From Vreelandella profundi (lineage in GTDB: Bacteria; Pseudomonadota; Gammaproteobacteria; Pseudomonadales; Halomonadaceae): DNA of 64,000 bases. The first letter of the stretch is position 1. Every line of letters starts with the position of its first letter. The notes beneath the pieces were generated by a model that searched no databases, was not told the DNA's origin, and worked only from the letters and a program-made list of their open reading frames with translations. The position numbers and the translations under genes were made by a program. Shown here in pieces: positions 7,453 to 15,219 of this stretch. Location of the stretch: positions 1,612,001 to 1,676,000 of the forward strand of contig NZ_CP077941.1 in NCBI RefSeq assembly GCF_019722725.1, read 5' to 3'.

Positions 7453-9180
7453 TTACTCCTTGCTCACTCGGTGGATCTCTTCAAGGCTGGTAACACCCTG
7501 CATTACTTTTAATAAGCCGTTGCGATGCAGGCTCAGAAAGCCTTCTCGACGGGCCTGTTGGTCGATATCAAGCGCGTTAGCATCGCGCAGTATTAACTGG
7601 CGGATGGCATCAGTGATAGGCACCACTTCATAAAGGCCGATCCGACCTTTATAACCTTGCGTGCAGTGGCGACAGCTGGCAGCTTTGTAGATAGTCGAGT
7701 GAAGGATTTCTTCATCGCAGAAGCCTTGTTTATGTAATATCTCATGAGGAACTTCCGCAGGCTGTTTGCAATGTGGGCAAAGCTTACGCGCCAAGCGCTG
7801 GGCAATAATGAGCGTTACGGCGCTTGCGATGTTAAATGATGAAATACCCATTTGAGCGAGACGGATGAGCGTCTCAGCGGCTGAGTTGGTGTGCACCGTC
7901 GACAGCACCAAGTGGCCTGTCTGAGCGGCCTTGACGGCAATGTCAGCTGTTTCAAGATCTCGAACTTCACCGACCATGATCACGTCGGGATCTTGGCGCA
8001 AAAATGCCCGCAGTGTGCTGGCAAAATCGAGGCCTATTTTGGGTAGTACGCTTACCTGGTTGATACCGGGTATCTTGATTTCAACAGGATCTTCTGCGGT
8101 ACAAATATTGCGCTCAACTTTATTAAGAATATTAACACCGGTATAGAGCGAAACGGTTTTGCCACTACCGGTAGGTCCGGTTACTAGGATCATGCCTTGC
8201 GGCTGTTTTAACGCTTGCTGGTAGTGGTCACGCTGCTCATCGGTAAAGCCTAGTTGCTCGATGCTTAGCTGGGCGGTAGCGGGATCTAGAATTCGAAGCA
8301 CAATCTTTTCACCATAGACCGTGGGTAGCGAATTGATCCTGAAATCAAGCGCACGGGTTTGCGAAATATTGAGTTTTAGTGAGCCATCCTGCGGCAGTCG
8401 TCGTTCTGATATATCCAGGCGTGCCATGACTTTTAAACGGGCAGCAATCCGCTTGCACAATGCTAGCGGAGGTTGGGCAATTTCAACGAGCAATCCGTCT
8501 ATGCGAAAGCGCACGCGATAAAGTGTTTCATAGGGCTCGAAATGGATGTCGGATGCGCCACGACGAACCGCATCCAACACGATGTTATTAACAAATCTCA
8601 CGACGGGCGCATCATCGCTGTCCTGAAAGGACTCTTCCATGGGCTGTTCGCTATCCAAGTGCGGACTCGCCGCAGTGTTTAGATCGTTAATAGCTGAATT
8701 AATAGCGTCTAGCTCATGTGGCGTATCATCGTTATATTCACTTAAAGAAAGATAACTATTAAGAGATGCTGTGATTTGGTCTGCAGGTGCGAGTATGCCT
8801 TCAATATTAAGCCCCGTGGCTATTTGTAGTTCATCCAGCTTTGTCAATGCCGCAGGATAGGCGACTGCGACGGTTAAATGCTGACCATGGCGTGCCACTG
8901 GAAGGGCTTTAAGGCGTCGCAGTAGCTGGGCGGGGTATTTATATGCCGGAGGTAAGCTACTCATATTAACGTCATCAAGACTTATCACGGGAAGCCTATG
9001 TTCATCGCCCGCTATTACCGTTGCAGCAACAGGATCAATTAGCCCGCTTTCAATAACATGCTGAAAATAAGATATTTTTAGATTATTGGACGCTCTTTCC
9101 AGTGCGCCTGCCTGTGTATCCGTCAATAGCCCATGATGGACAAGGCGGCGCTTAATATTTAAAGCGTCACCATTTGGCAT
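7453..9180 (-). CDS. pilB: Type IV pilus assembly ATPase PilB
   Basis: The 575-residue hexameric ATPase powers pilus extension from the cytoplasmic face. The N-terminal GSPII_E domain (about 1-150) precedes the secretion ATPase core: DIHFEPYE, Walker A GPTGSGKT at about residues 335-342, an Asp-box VGEVRDLETADIA, a His-box TGHLVLSTVHTNSA, and the C-terminal tetracysteine CPHC and CRHC motifs. I chose the ATG at 9180 because AAGGAAGG precedes it by 7 nt; an in-frame ATG at 9219 has a poorer site. It is the first gene of the minus-strand pil cluster, divergent from pilA. Confidence 0.95.
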   Translation of the reverse strand: MPNGDALNIKRRLVHHGLLTDTQAGALERASNNLKISYFQHVIESGLIDPVAATVIAGDEHRLPVISLDDVNMSSLPPAYKYPAQLLRRLKALPVARHGQHLTVAVAYPAALTKLDELQIATGLNIEGILAPADQITASLNSYLSLSEYNDDTPHELDAINSAINDLNTAASPHLDSEQPMEESFQDSDDAPVVRFVNNIVLDAVRRGASDIHFEPYETLYRVRFRIDGLLVEIAQPPLALCKRIAARLKVMARLDISERRLPQDGSLKLNISQTRALDFRINSLPTVYGEKIVLRILDPATAQLSIEQLGFTDEQRDHYQQALKQPQGMILVTGPTGSGKTVSLYTGVNILNKVERNICTAEDPVEIKIPGINQVSVLPKIGLDFASTLRAFLRQDPDVIMVGEVRDLETADIAVKAAQTGHLVLSTVHTNSAAETLIRLAQMGISSFNIASAVTLIIAQRLARKLCPHCKQPAEVPHEILHKQGFCDEEILHSTIYKAASCRHCTQGYKGRIGLYEVVPITDAIRQLILRDANALDIDQQARREGFLSLHRNGLLKVMQGVTSLEEIHRVSKE

Positions 9181-9445
9181 AGGATGCCCTTCCTTAGGTT
9201 TTATATATGGCTGACTCATCTGAAGACCTATATTAGATCAGCATGAACGAAAGCGCGTGTCGTTATTAGGCGACTGCTTGCACTAGATTAGCCTTATTTT
9301 TAGCAACAATAACAGGGTAATATTTAATTAGATATATTATGTTTTTGGCTTGTAATATTAATTGTAATGAGCTATTTTTTAATTTTACAACTCATTATAA
9401 TTAACTAATAGTGTGGCTTTCTACCGAGATATCAGGAGCTTAACC
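9181..9445. other. Divergent pilB-pilA control region
   Basis: A 265-nt AT-rich spacer separates the divergent pilB and pilA starts and must carry both promoters. I looked for an RpoN site as used by pilA in Pseudomonas; GG and GC elements near 9269 and 9280 are one nt too close. No other clear motif is visible. Confidence 0.5.
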
Positions 9446-9928
9446 GTGCCATTATCATTAAGAGAAACGCGGGTAATCCGATGCAGTAATCAGCGCGGCT
9501 TCACGCTGATCGAGCTGATGATCGTTGTGGCTATTATTGGGGTTTTGGCGGCCTTCGCGGTGCCCCAGTATCAGAACTATGTAGGGCGTGCACAGGTGGG
9601 TGAGGCCTTGAGTTTAATGTCGCCTGTCAAAGCAGCTATTTCTGAGTACCATATAACGCACGGTGCATTTCCTGATGATAATGAGCAAGCAGGGCTCTCT
9701 GCGCCAGACCAGCTCTCGGGTAGATATGTTGCGAGTATTGATGTTTCTCCAGGAGAATCGGGCGTAACAGTAATCACAATGCAAGATAGTTCGGTTGTTA
9801 GTGACTTGGCAGGTGGCACGCTAGTTTTTGATCCTAATGGGGAAGGTGGTGAGGGTATTAATTGGGAGTGCAGAGTGGGTGGTGAGAACGAGATCGATCC
9901 TAAATTTTTGCCTTCTGAATGTCGTTGA
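9446..9928 (+). CDS. pilA: Type IV major prepilin PilA
   Basis: The 160-residue prepilin is the structural pilus subunit. A leader of 18 residues ends in NQRG, followed by the class III signal FTLIELMIVVAIIGVLAAFA with Phe+1 and Glu+5. The globular part contains alternating strand-like segments and a C-terminal pair of Cys (WECRV and SECR) that would form the D-region disulfide loop. The start is GTG at 9446, chosen because AGGAG lies 7 nt upstream; a frame extension to 9413 has no support. It is divergent from pilBCD, whose PilD would process it. If pilC is truly broken, this subunit may not be assembled. Confidence 0.93.
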   Translation: MPLSLRETRVIRCSNQRGFTLIELMIVVAIIGVLAAFAVPQYQNYVGRAQVGEALSLMSPVKAAISEYHITHGAFPDDNEQAGLSAPDQLSGRYVASIDVSPGESGVTVITMQDSSVVSDLAGGTLVFDPNGEGGEGINWECRVGGENEIDPKFLPSECR

Positions 9929-10079
9929 ATTAACAACGCTTGGTATCGTCCTCCGTTGATATGAAAAGGGCTGGTCGGTGCTAAATATATTCATTAAAAG
10001 CCGCTGCGACTCGAAAATTATCCCTTGTCAGCTTATTGTGTTCAGTTATATCCATTAGTCATCCCCAATAGGAGATTCA

Positions 10080-10898
10080 ATGACTGACCACACGCTATCG
10101 TCTCGGCTCAAAATCGCCATTTCCATCGCTGAGGAAGCCGGCCAGATGATTGTTGGCGCTCGCGAGCAGCAGGGGTTTTCGCGGCATTTGAAAAAAGATA
10201 ATGAGTTGGTCACCGATGTGGATGTTGCTGTTGATCGGCTTATAAGCGAGCGGCTAGAGGAGCACTTTCCCGGTGAAGCACGGCTAAGTGAAGAGCTCGC
10301 TCCTGAAAGCGCTCTGCATGTAAAAGCCCAAAGACTTTGGGTCGTAGATCCTATCGATGGCACGGTCAATTTTGCCCAGGGATTGCGGCACGTAGCTGTC
10401 TCTATAGGATGGATGGAAGAGGGTGTTGCCAAAGTTGGCGTGGTTCATGCGCCATTTTTAGGCGAAACCTTTAGTGCTGTAGAAGGTGGAGGAGCTTTTT
10501 GCAATGGTCAATCCATTCAGCCGAGCAACGCAGATTCCCTGATTCATACCTTGGTTGGTACAGGCTTTCCTTATCGTCATGAGTCGCGTAAACAGCTGCT
10601 AAAACGTTTAGAAGCAGTACTAATGCACTGCCAAGATCTTCGTCGCAATGGTGCGGCCGCGCTAGATTTATGCGATGTTGCCTGTGGACGCTTAGATGCC
10701 TATTACGAAAGTGTTTCGCCCTGGGATTTTGTTGCAGGATGGGTAATAGCACGAGAGGCGGGCGCACGAGTAGGGCACTTATACGAAGTGCCGTCAGCGG
10801 TGCCAGCTGATCTCTACTCAGAGCATTTGCTCGTGGCTGCGCCTGGTGTGTATGACGCCATGGCGTATCTTCTGCTTGAAGCTGATCAACGCGAGTGA
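10080..10898 (+). CDS. Inositol monophosphatase family protein
   Basis: The 272-residue protein belongs to the Mg-dependent, Li-sensitive phosphatase superfamily. Metal-binding motifs are clear: the acidic SEELAP (about 81-86), DPIDGTVNF (about 102-110) and SPWDFVAGWVIAREAG near residue 225. AGGAG precedes the ATG. Family members act on myo-inositol phosphates, 3'-phosphoadenosine phosphate or sugar phosphates, or act as the SuhB transcription factor; I cannot decide among these. It is longer and more divergent than E. coli SuhB. It is the only gene between pilA and tRNA-Pro. Confidence 0.88.
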   Translation: MTDHTLSSRLKIAISIAEEAGQMIVGAREQQGFSRHLKKDNELVTDVDVAVDRLISERLEEHFPGEARLSEELAPESALHVKAQRLWVVDPIDGTVNFAQGLRHVAVSIGWMEEGVAKVGVVHAPFLGETFSAVEGGGAFCNGQSIQPSNADSLIHTLVGTGFPYRHESRKQLLKRLEAVLMHCQDLRRNGAAALDLCDVACGRLDAYYESVSPWDFVAGWVIAREAGARVGHLYEVPSAVPADLYSEHLLVAAPGVYDAMAYLLLEADQRE

Positions 10899-11031
10899 AG
10901 AGGGTATGAAAGGTAACAGTGGGGTGTGACAAATACTTGAATAGAAACGCTATAAGGGCTTTTCATTTGTTCACGAACCGGCTAGTATACGCACCGTCTT
11001 GAGGCAAAGATGTAAAGGCCAATAAAGACTG

Positions 11032-11108
11032 CGGAGCGTGGCGCAGCTTGGTAGCGCGTTGCAATGGGGTTGCAAAGGTCGCAGGTTCGAATCCTGTCGC
11101 TCCGACCA
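11032..11108 (+). tRNA. tRNA-Pro (anticodon GGG)
   Basis: A 77-nt cloverleaf: acceptor CGGAGCG/CGCTCCG, anticodon stem TTGCA/TGCAA around loop ATGGGGT (anticodon GGG, reads CCC), T-arm GCAGG-TTCGAAT-CCTGT and encoded ACCA 3' end. Confidence 0.97.
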
Positions 11109-11117
11109 AATATGTTG

Positions 11118-11156
11118 AAAAACGCCGCTTAGGTTAAAACCGAGCGGCGTTTTTTT
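11118..11156 (+). terminator. Intrinsic terminator of tRNA-Pro(GGG)
   Basis: AACGCCGCT (11121-11129) pairs with AGCGGCGTT (11143-11151), extended by an inner GGTT/AACC, followed by a T run, 10 nt after the tRNA. Confidence 0.93.
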
Positions 11157-11203
11157 GTCTGAGTGTTTCGTGTGGTCCGCTAGTCCATCAGGCCAGCCAT
11201 CAG

Positions 11204-11653
11204 CTATTCACTAATGGTGAATACAGGAATGCGCATCAACGTTGCAAGCTGAGAGCGGTCTTGCAATAAGTCGGCAAGGGTATATTGATCTAATACGCTA
11301 AGAAATGCCGATAGCGCTTCCGCTAATATCGGTCTCAATCGGCATGAGGGCGTGATTACACAGCTGTTATCGTCACGAAAACACTCGACCAGCGCCATCT
11401 CGCTTTCAGTGTCACGAATCAACGCCCCTAAAGAAATTGTTTCTGGCTGTTGGCACAGCAGCAGCCCGCCATTTTTACCTCGTATCGCGGTGAGATATCC
11501 CTTTTGATTGAGTTCCTGGACAATTTTCATTAGATGATTGCTTGAAATGAAAAAAGTCTCAGCTATTTCTTTGATCGTCGACCGCTGTTCGCCCTTAACC
11601 GCGAGATATAGCAGTACGCGAATTGAGTAATCGGTATAGCGAGTTAAGTGCAT
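11204..11653 (-). CDS. nsrR: Nitric-oxide-sensing Rrf2-family repressor NsrR
   Basis: The 149-residue winged-helix regulator carries an NO-sensitive iron-sulfur cluster and represses NO-detoxifying genes. It starts MHLTRYTDYSIRVLLYLA like E. coli NsrR, has the recognition region FISSNHLMKIVQEL, the wing AIRGKNGGLLL, and three ligand Cys in ECFRDDNSCVITPSCRL (spacing C-x6-C-x5-C). The frame stays open 15 codons further upstream, but the family N-terminus supports the ATG at 11653. It is divergent from hmp, with an NsrR operator in between, so control of hmp is very likely. Confidence 0.93.
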   Translation of the reverse strand: MHLTRYTDYSIRVLLYLAVKGEQRSTIKEIAETFFISSNHLMKIVQELNQKGYLTAIRGKNGGLLLCQQPETISLGALIRDTESEMALVECFRDDNSCVITPSCRLRPILAEALSAFLSVLDQYTLADLLQDRSQLATLMRIPVFTISE

Positions 11654-11756
11654 AGAAGGCCACCAGCGCAAGAAAAGCTCCATTGTACGGCGTGCCAAGG
11701 CATGCTGAAACGATATTCACGATATGTTTACGCCATGAGGAAAGCTTGGTATCTTA

Positions 11757-11779
11757 AAGATGTATTTAAAATATATCTT
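11757..11779. promoter_or_regulatory. NsrR operator upstream of hmp
   Basis: A 23-bp dyad consists of AAGATGTATTT, one central A, and AAATATATCTT. The arms differ at one position. This matches the known NsrR consensus of AAGATGCATTT-type half sites in proteobacteria. It ends 11 nt before the hmp start codon, overlapping where RNA polymerase or the ribosome would bind. Confidence 0.92.
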
Positions 11780-11790
11780 ATGAGGTGCTT

Positions 11791-12960
11791 ATGTTGACTC
11801 CTGCACAAGAAGACATTATTCAAATGACTGCTCCTGTAGTGGCTGAGCATCTGAACGCCATTGCTCAGCGTTTATATCCGCTTATGTTTGAGCGCTACCC
11901 TCAGGTAAAACCATTATTTAACTCGACACATCAAAAAAATGGCGGCCAGCCTCGCGCGCTAGCAGGCATGATATTGGCCTATGTTCAACTGCGCCAATCG
12001 CCCCAGAAAGCGCGTGAAACCTTAGAAATAGTGGTCAATAAACATGTCGCCTTGGACATTCAGCCGGATCAGTATCCTATTGTCGGTGAGTGCTTAATGG
12101 CGGCCATTGGCGAGGTGCTTGGAGATGCCGTTACGCCCGAAATAGCCGATGCGTGGAGTGGGTTGTATCAGGAGCTGGCTGATGTCCTGATAGACATGGA
12201 AAAGCAGCGATATAACACCTTTGAACAGCAGCCCGGGGGGTGGCGTGGCACGCGCCGTTTTCGGATTGCGCAAACCAAGCAGGAAAGCAGCGTCATTCGT
12301 TCATTCATTTTAGAACCTGAAGACGGTAAAGAAGTCGCCGCCCATCTACCAGGGCAGTATATTGGTGTGAAGCTGTTTATCAACGGGGAGCCGGTTTATC
12401 GGCATTACAGCCTTTCAGATGTACCCAATGGCCGCTCTTACCGGCTTTCCATCAAACGCGAGGACCATGGTGTTGCTAGTCGACACTTTCACGATCAGCT
12501 GAGTGTCGGTGACACCATTGAGCTGCTGCCTCCCGCGGGTGAGTTGATCTTGGCCGGTGATAACGAGCCGCTGCTGTTGATTAGCGGCGGTGTTGGTCAA
12601 ACGCCCTTGCTGCCAATTGCTAAGCAGGCGCTTAAGTTAGGCAGAAACGTCACCTATTTGCATGCCGCATTAGATATTGAACATCACGCGTTCGGCGATG
12701 CACTGGCCGAGCTGCGCACGTTCTACCCTGAGCAGCTAAATACGGTGACTATTTACGAAAATCAGGCGGGCGGTGATCATCAAGGCCGAGTCAACAACGC
12801 GCTGCTAGCTAAATATGTGTCACCAAAGGCCCGCTGCTATTTCGTCGGTCCGCATGCCTTTATGGCGCTGGTCAATCAAGAGTTGGAGCGGTTAGGTGTG
12901 CCGGCATCAATGCGTCACTTTGAGCACTTTGGGCCGGCTGAAGCGTTAAATGCGGCTTAA
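11791..12960 (+). CDS. hmp: Flavohemoglobin, nitric oxide dioxygenase
   Basis: The 389-residue enzyme oxidises NO to nitrate using O2 and NAD(P)H. The N-terminal globin domain (1-140) has the heme-pocket region VNKHVALDIQPDQYPIVGE containing the proximal His. The FAD domain shows RHYSLSD (about 205), and the NAD domain GGVGQTPLLPIA (about 265). Length and order match E. coli Hmp (396). ATG 11791 follows GAGG at 5 nt; a GTG two codons earlier is also in frame. It is divergent from nsrR and preceded by its operator, so it should be induced by NO. Confidence 0.96.
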   Translation: MLTPAQEDIIQMTAPVVAEHLNAIAQRLYPLMFERYPQVKPLFNSTHQKNGGQPRALAGMILAYVQLRQSPQKARETLEIVVNKHVALDIQPDQYPIVGECLMAAIGEVLGDAVTPEIADAWSGLYQELADVLIDMEKQRYNTFEQQPGGWRGTRRFRIAQTKQESSVIRSFILEPEDGKEVAAHLPGQYIGVKLFINGEPVYRHYSLSDVPNGRSYRLSIKREDHGVASRHFHDQLSVGDTIELLPPAGELILAGDNEPLLLISGGVGQTPLLPIAKQALKLGRNVTYLHAALDIEHHAFGDALAELRTFYPEQLNTVTIYENQAGGDHQGRVNNALLAKYVSPKARCYFVGPHAFMALVNQELERLGVPASMRHFEHFGPAEALNAA

Positions 12961-12972
12961 ATAACAAATGTT

Positions 12973-13107
12973 ATGCAGGTACGGCTATTCCAGTTAAGCC
13001 CCTTTTTAGAGCTAGGGCCGGAAAATCCATGGCGGATGGCTTGGGTCGAACAGAAATCCTATTATTTTGAGTATGCAAAGGGCTCACTAAAAAAAGCCAA
13101 GGGCTAG
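12973..13107 (+). CDS. Possible 44-residue small protein downstream of hmp
   Basis: An open frame of 44 codons starts 12 nt after the hmp stop and encodes MQVRLFQLSPFLELG followed by an aromatic-rich middle (WRMAW, KSYYFEYAK) and a basic end (LKKAKG). Composition is protein-like, but there is no Shine-Dalgarno sequence, so translation would need coupling to hmp. I do not recognise it. It may be a chance frame. Confidence 0.3.
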   Translation: MQVRLFQLSPFLELGPENPWRMAWVEQKSYYFEYAKGSLKKAKG

Positions 13108-13170
13108 TGGTAGGTAGCGCTTTCCGTTAAGCTCCTCAGCAATTTTTATCTGCTGTTTTGAGGTGGTTGT

Positions 13171-14001
13171 ATGTGGAGCCTTGTCAGGCTGTCTGCCCTA
13201 TCACTATCGTTGTTGATGATAGCTGGCTGCTCAGACCCCAAAATCGATACTAGCTCCATGCCAGCGTCAGTGGTTTCTGTCGAAAACGTGCGTGAATCGC
13301 TGCCCGTTTATAAGCGAAACGATTTTGATAAAGCGCTGATCATCATTGCTACCGCGACCTTCGGTGGTATCGATATTCTCAACCCGCAGCGTATGAATGC
13401 CGCTGAAATTGCTGAGTTAGCGAATGCTCAAATGCATGGGCTGACGGGAGACGAAGTCATTCAGCGTGCTGATGAGATACTGCGAGAGCGGCGCTCAAGA
13501 GAACGCGAGCAGGCCATTCGAACATTATCCCGCCTTCAAGAAAAGCAGGCGAAAGCAGCAAGCTATAAAGAACAGCTAGCGCGTTTTAGCATTGATGAAG
13601 CTCGATTTTATATCAGCGAGAGCCCTTATGGCGCTCCTGAGCCTGTTATTGATCTTAAAATGACCAATGGTACCGCCCAGGCCTTATCGCAGCTTTCCCT
13701 GAGGGGCGTTGTGATGAGTCCAGGCCGGGAAACGCCCTGGGTCGATGAAACCTTCTATTACATCATTGCCGGTGGTATTGAGGCGGGAGAAACTCAGTCG
13801 CTGAGCCTTGCGCCTAACCGGTTTGGGCCATGGGGGAACGTTCAGATTCCTGATAGCGCGACGCTAACGATCAGCGTGGAGGGTGCGCGCGGCCAAGATG
13901 ATCAGACGCTGTGGGATTCCTCTGATTTGACTGCTAGTGAAGCAGAGAGGCTAGCGCGCTTGCGTGACCAGTATGGAGATACCGTGTCCGCAGCAAAGTA
14001 A
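13171..14001 (+). CDS. Putative lipoprotein of unknown function
   Basis: The 276-residue protein has a signal peptide ending in the lipobox MIAGC, so Cys20 would be lipidated. Residues 35-75 (ESLPVYKRNDFDKALIIIAT) resemble the DUF6694-type lipoprotein region by eye, with a helical charged stretch RRSREREQAIRTLSRLQEKQAK at about 110-135, and a C-terminal half of predicted beta strands with TPWVDETFYYIIAGGIEAGE. I cannot assign a function. GAGGTGG lies upstream of the ATG at close spacing. It has its own terminator. Confidence 0.82.
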   Translation: MWSLVRLSALSLSLLMIAGCSDPKIDTSSMPASVVSVENVRESLPVYKRNDFDKALIIIATATFGGIDILNPQRMNAAEIAELANAQMHGLTGDEVIQRADEILRERRSREREQAIRTLSRLQEKQAKAASYKEQLARFSIDEARFYISESPYGAPEPVIDLKMTNGTAQALSQLSLRGVVMSPGRETPWVDETFYYIIAGGIEAGETQSLSLAPNRFGPWGNVQIPDSATLTISVEGARGQDDQTLWDSSDLTASEAERLARLRDQYGDTVSAAK

Positions 14002-14025
14002 CGACTGGAAAAATCCCAAAACTTT

Positions 14026-14060
14026 AAAAGCGCTATCGGTTGCCCGGTAGCGCTTTTTTT
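14026..14060 (+). terminator. Intrinsic terminator after the lipoprotein gene
   Basis: AAAAGCGCTA (14026-14035) pairs with TAGCGCTTTT (14048-14057), with a run of T residues extending to 14060. Confidence 0.9.
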
Positions 14061-14086
14061 GATTGGTTAGAGCTTGCCCGTCGTCG

Positions 14087-14287
14087 CTACTTTCCTTCCA
14101 TTTGATCCGCTAAAGCTGCGGCCATTGCCTCTTTCCATTCCCCCTCGCTAAGACCCCAATGGGCCATTTCGGCTTGGTCTGCCTGTCCTTCAACAGCATT
14201 ACGAAGTTTGTCGGTAGAGCTGCTTTCATAGCAATGTTTTGCAAAGTCTTTCGTTTTGCCACTATTAAGTTGGTCAATCATCGGCAT
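14087..14287 (-). CDS. Small conserved-looking protein of unknown function
   Basis: This 66-residue acidic soluble protein begins MPMIDQLNSGKTKDFAKHC and contains WGLSEGEWKEAMAAALADQM near its end. The ATG is preceded by AAAGGAA at about 7 nt, which supports real translation. There is no signal peptide, TM segment or metal motif; one Cys is present. I do not recognise the family. It is convergent with the lipoprotein gene and lies alone downstream of the TauE-type permease. Confidence 0.72.
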   Translation of the reverse strand: MPMIDQLNSGKTKDFAKHCYESSSTDKLRNAVEGQADQAEMAHWGLSEGEWKEAMAAALADQMEGK

Positions 14288-14410
14288 TGTGAATTCCTTT
14301 CAGCAGTGAATGAGTGAGGCGTGCGCTCTTTAAGTCATTACATTAGGGCCGATTTTTATAAATAGGTTCCCCTGTATATCTGAACGCTCTGCGTTGGGCT
14401 GGGATTGTTA

Positions 14411-15142
14411 CTATCGGATGATCAAGGTATCAACAAAAATTTTGCATGCGATAGTGGCAAGAAGCAGCATGATAAGATTGTCGAACCAGCGGTGAGGCAG
14501 ACGTTTGCCTAAGCTTGCACCAAACGGCATGGTGATTAGCAGAACCATCAAGGCGGCCATGCTAAGCAGGAAGCGCTCCCATGTGAGAATGCCAGTGGCA
14601 ATCAGTGCCGGCATTTGAACACTGGTAATCGCGACAAAGAAAACCGATATTGAGCCAATAAATACGCGTCGTTCAAGCTGCATCGCATTAAGAAAAGTCA
14701 CCGAGGCTGGTGCCGACATGCCGGCTGCGCCTTGAAGAATGCCTGCCATTAGCCCTGCAGGAATAACCACGCGTTTAGCTGTATCAAAAGAGAGTGTGAA
14801 GTGGCGCCTGGTCAATTTAATGACGAGATACATGACAATCGCACAGGCCACGCCGAGTGACAGCATGTCTGGCGATAATATGACTAGCCCCCAAGTACCC
14901 AATAGGATGCCCAAGCCGCCGGCGATAGAAAAAACCGCTAAAAAACGAAGCGGCAATAAGTCATGGCGGTATTGCCATATCTGTATGGCATTACTAAACA
15001 GGTTAGGCGCAATCAGAATCGCGATAGCGAGCTGCACGTCGTAAAGCATTGTGAGAATAGGTACGACAATAACCGGGACACCTGACCCTATCGCGCCTTT
15101 GACGATTCCAGCAATTAACAACGTAATAAACGCAATTAGCAT
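14411..15142 (-). CDS. TauE/SafE-family permease (putative sulfite or organic-anion exporter)
   Basis: The 243-residue integral membrane protein has about seven to eight hydrophobic helices. The family signature is visible: GIVKGAIGSGVPVIVVPIL near the N-terminus and its internal repeat GLMAGILQGAAGMSAPASVTFL near 135. Family members export sulfite, sulfoacetate or similar anions after sulfonate breakdown; the substrate here is unknown and no sulfonate genes are adjacent. Confidence 0.88.
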   Translation of the reverse strand: MLIAFITLLIAGIVKGAIGSGVPVIVVPILTMLYDVQLAIAILIAPNLFSNAIQIWQYRHDLLPLRFLAVFSIAGGLGILLGTWGLVILSPDMLSLGVACAIVMYLVIKLTRRHFTLSFDTAKRVVIPAGLMAGILQGAAGMSAPASVTFLNAMQLERRVFIGSISVFFVAITSVQMPALIATGILTWERFLLSMAALMVLLITMPFGASLGKRLPHRWFDNLIMLLLATIACKIFVDTLIIR

Positions 15143-15219
15143 GGGCGGGTCCGGTGGTTGCTAAAAAGTCAGCCGCCTTACCTAGGCGGCTGTTTGATCG
15201 CTCGCTGTTACGCTGCCTA

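Noticed and set aside
9269..9281. RpoN-like GG/GC element upstream of pilA
   Set aside because: The spacing is one nt short of the required GG-N10-GC.
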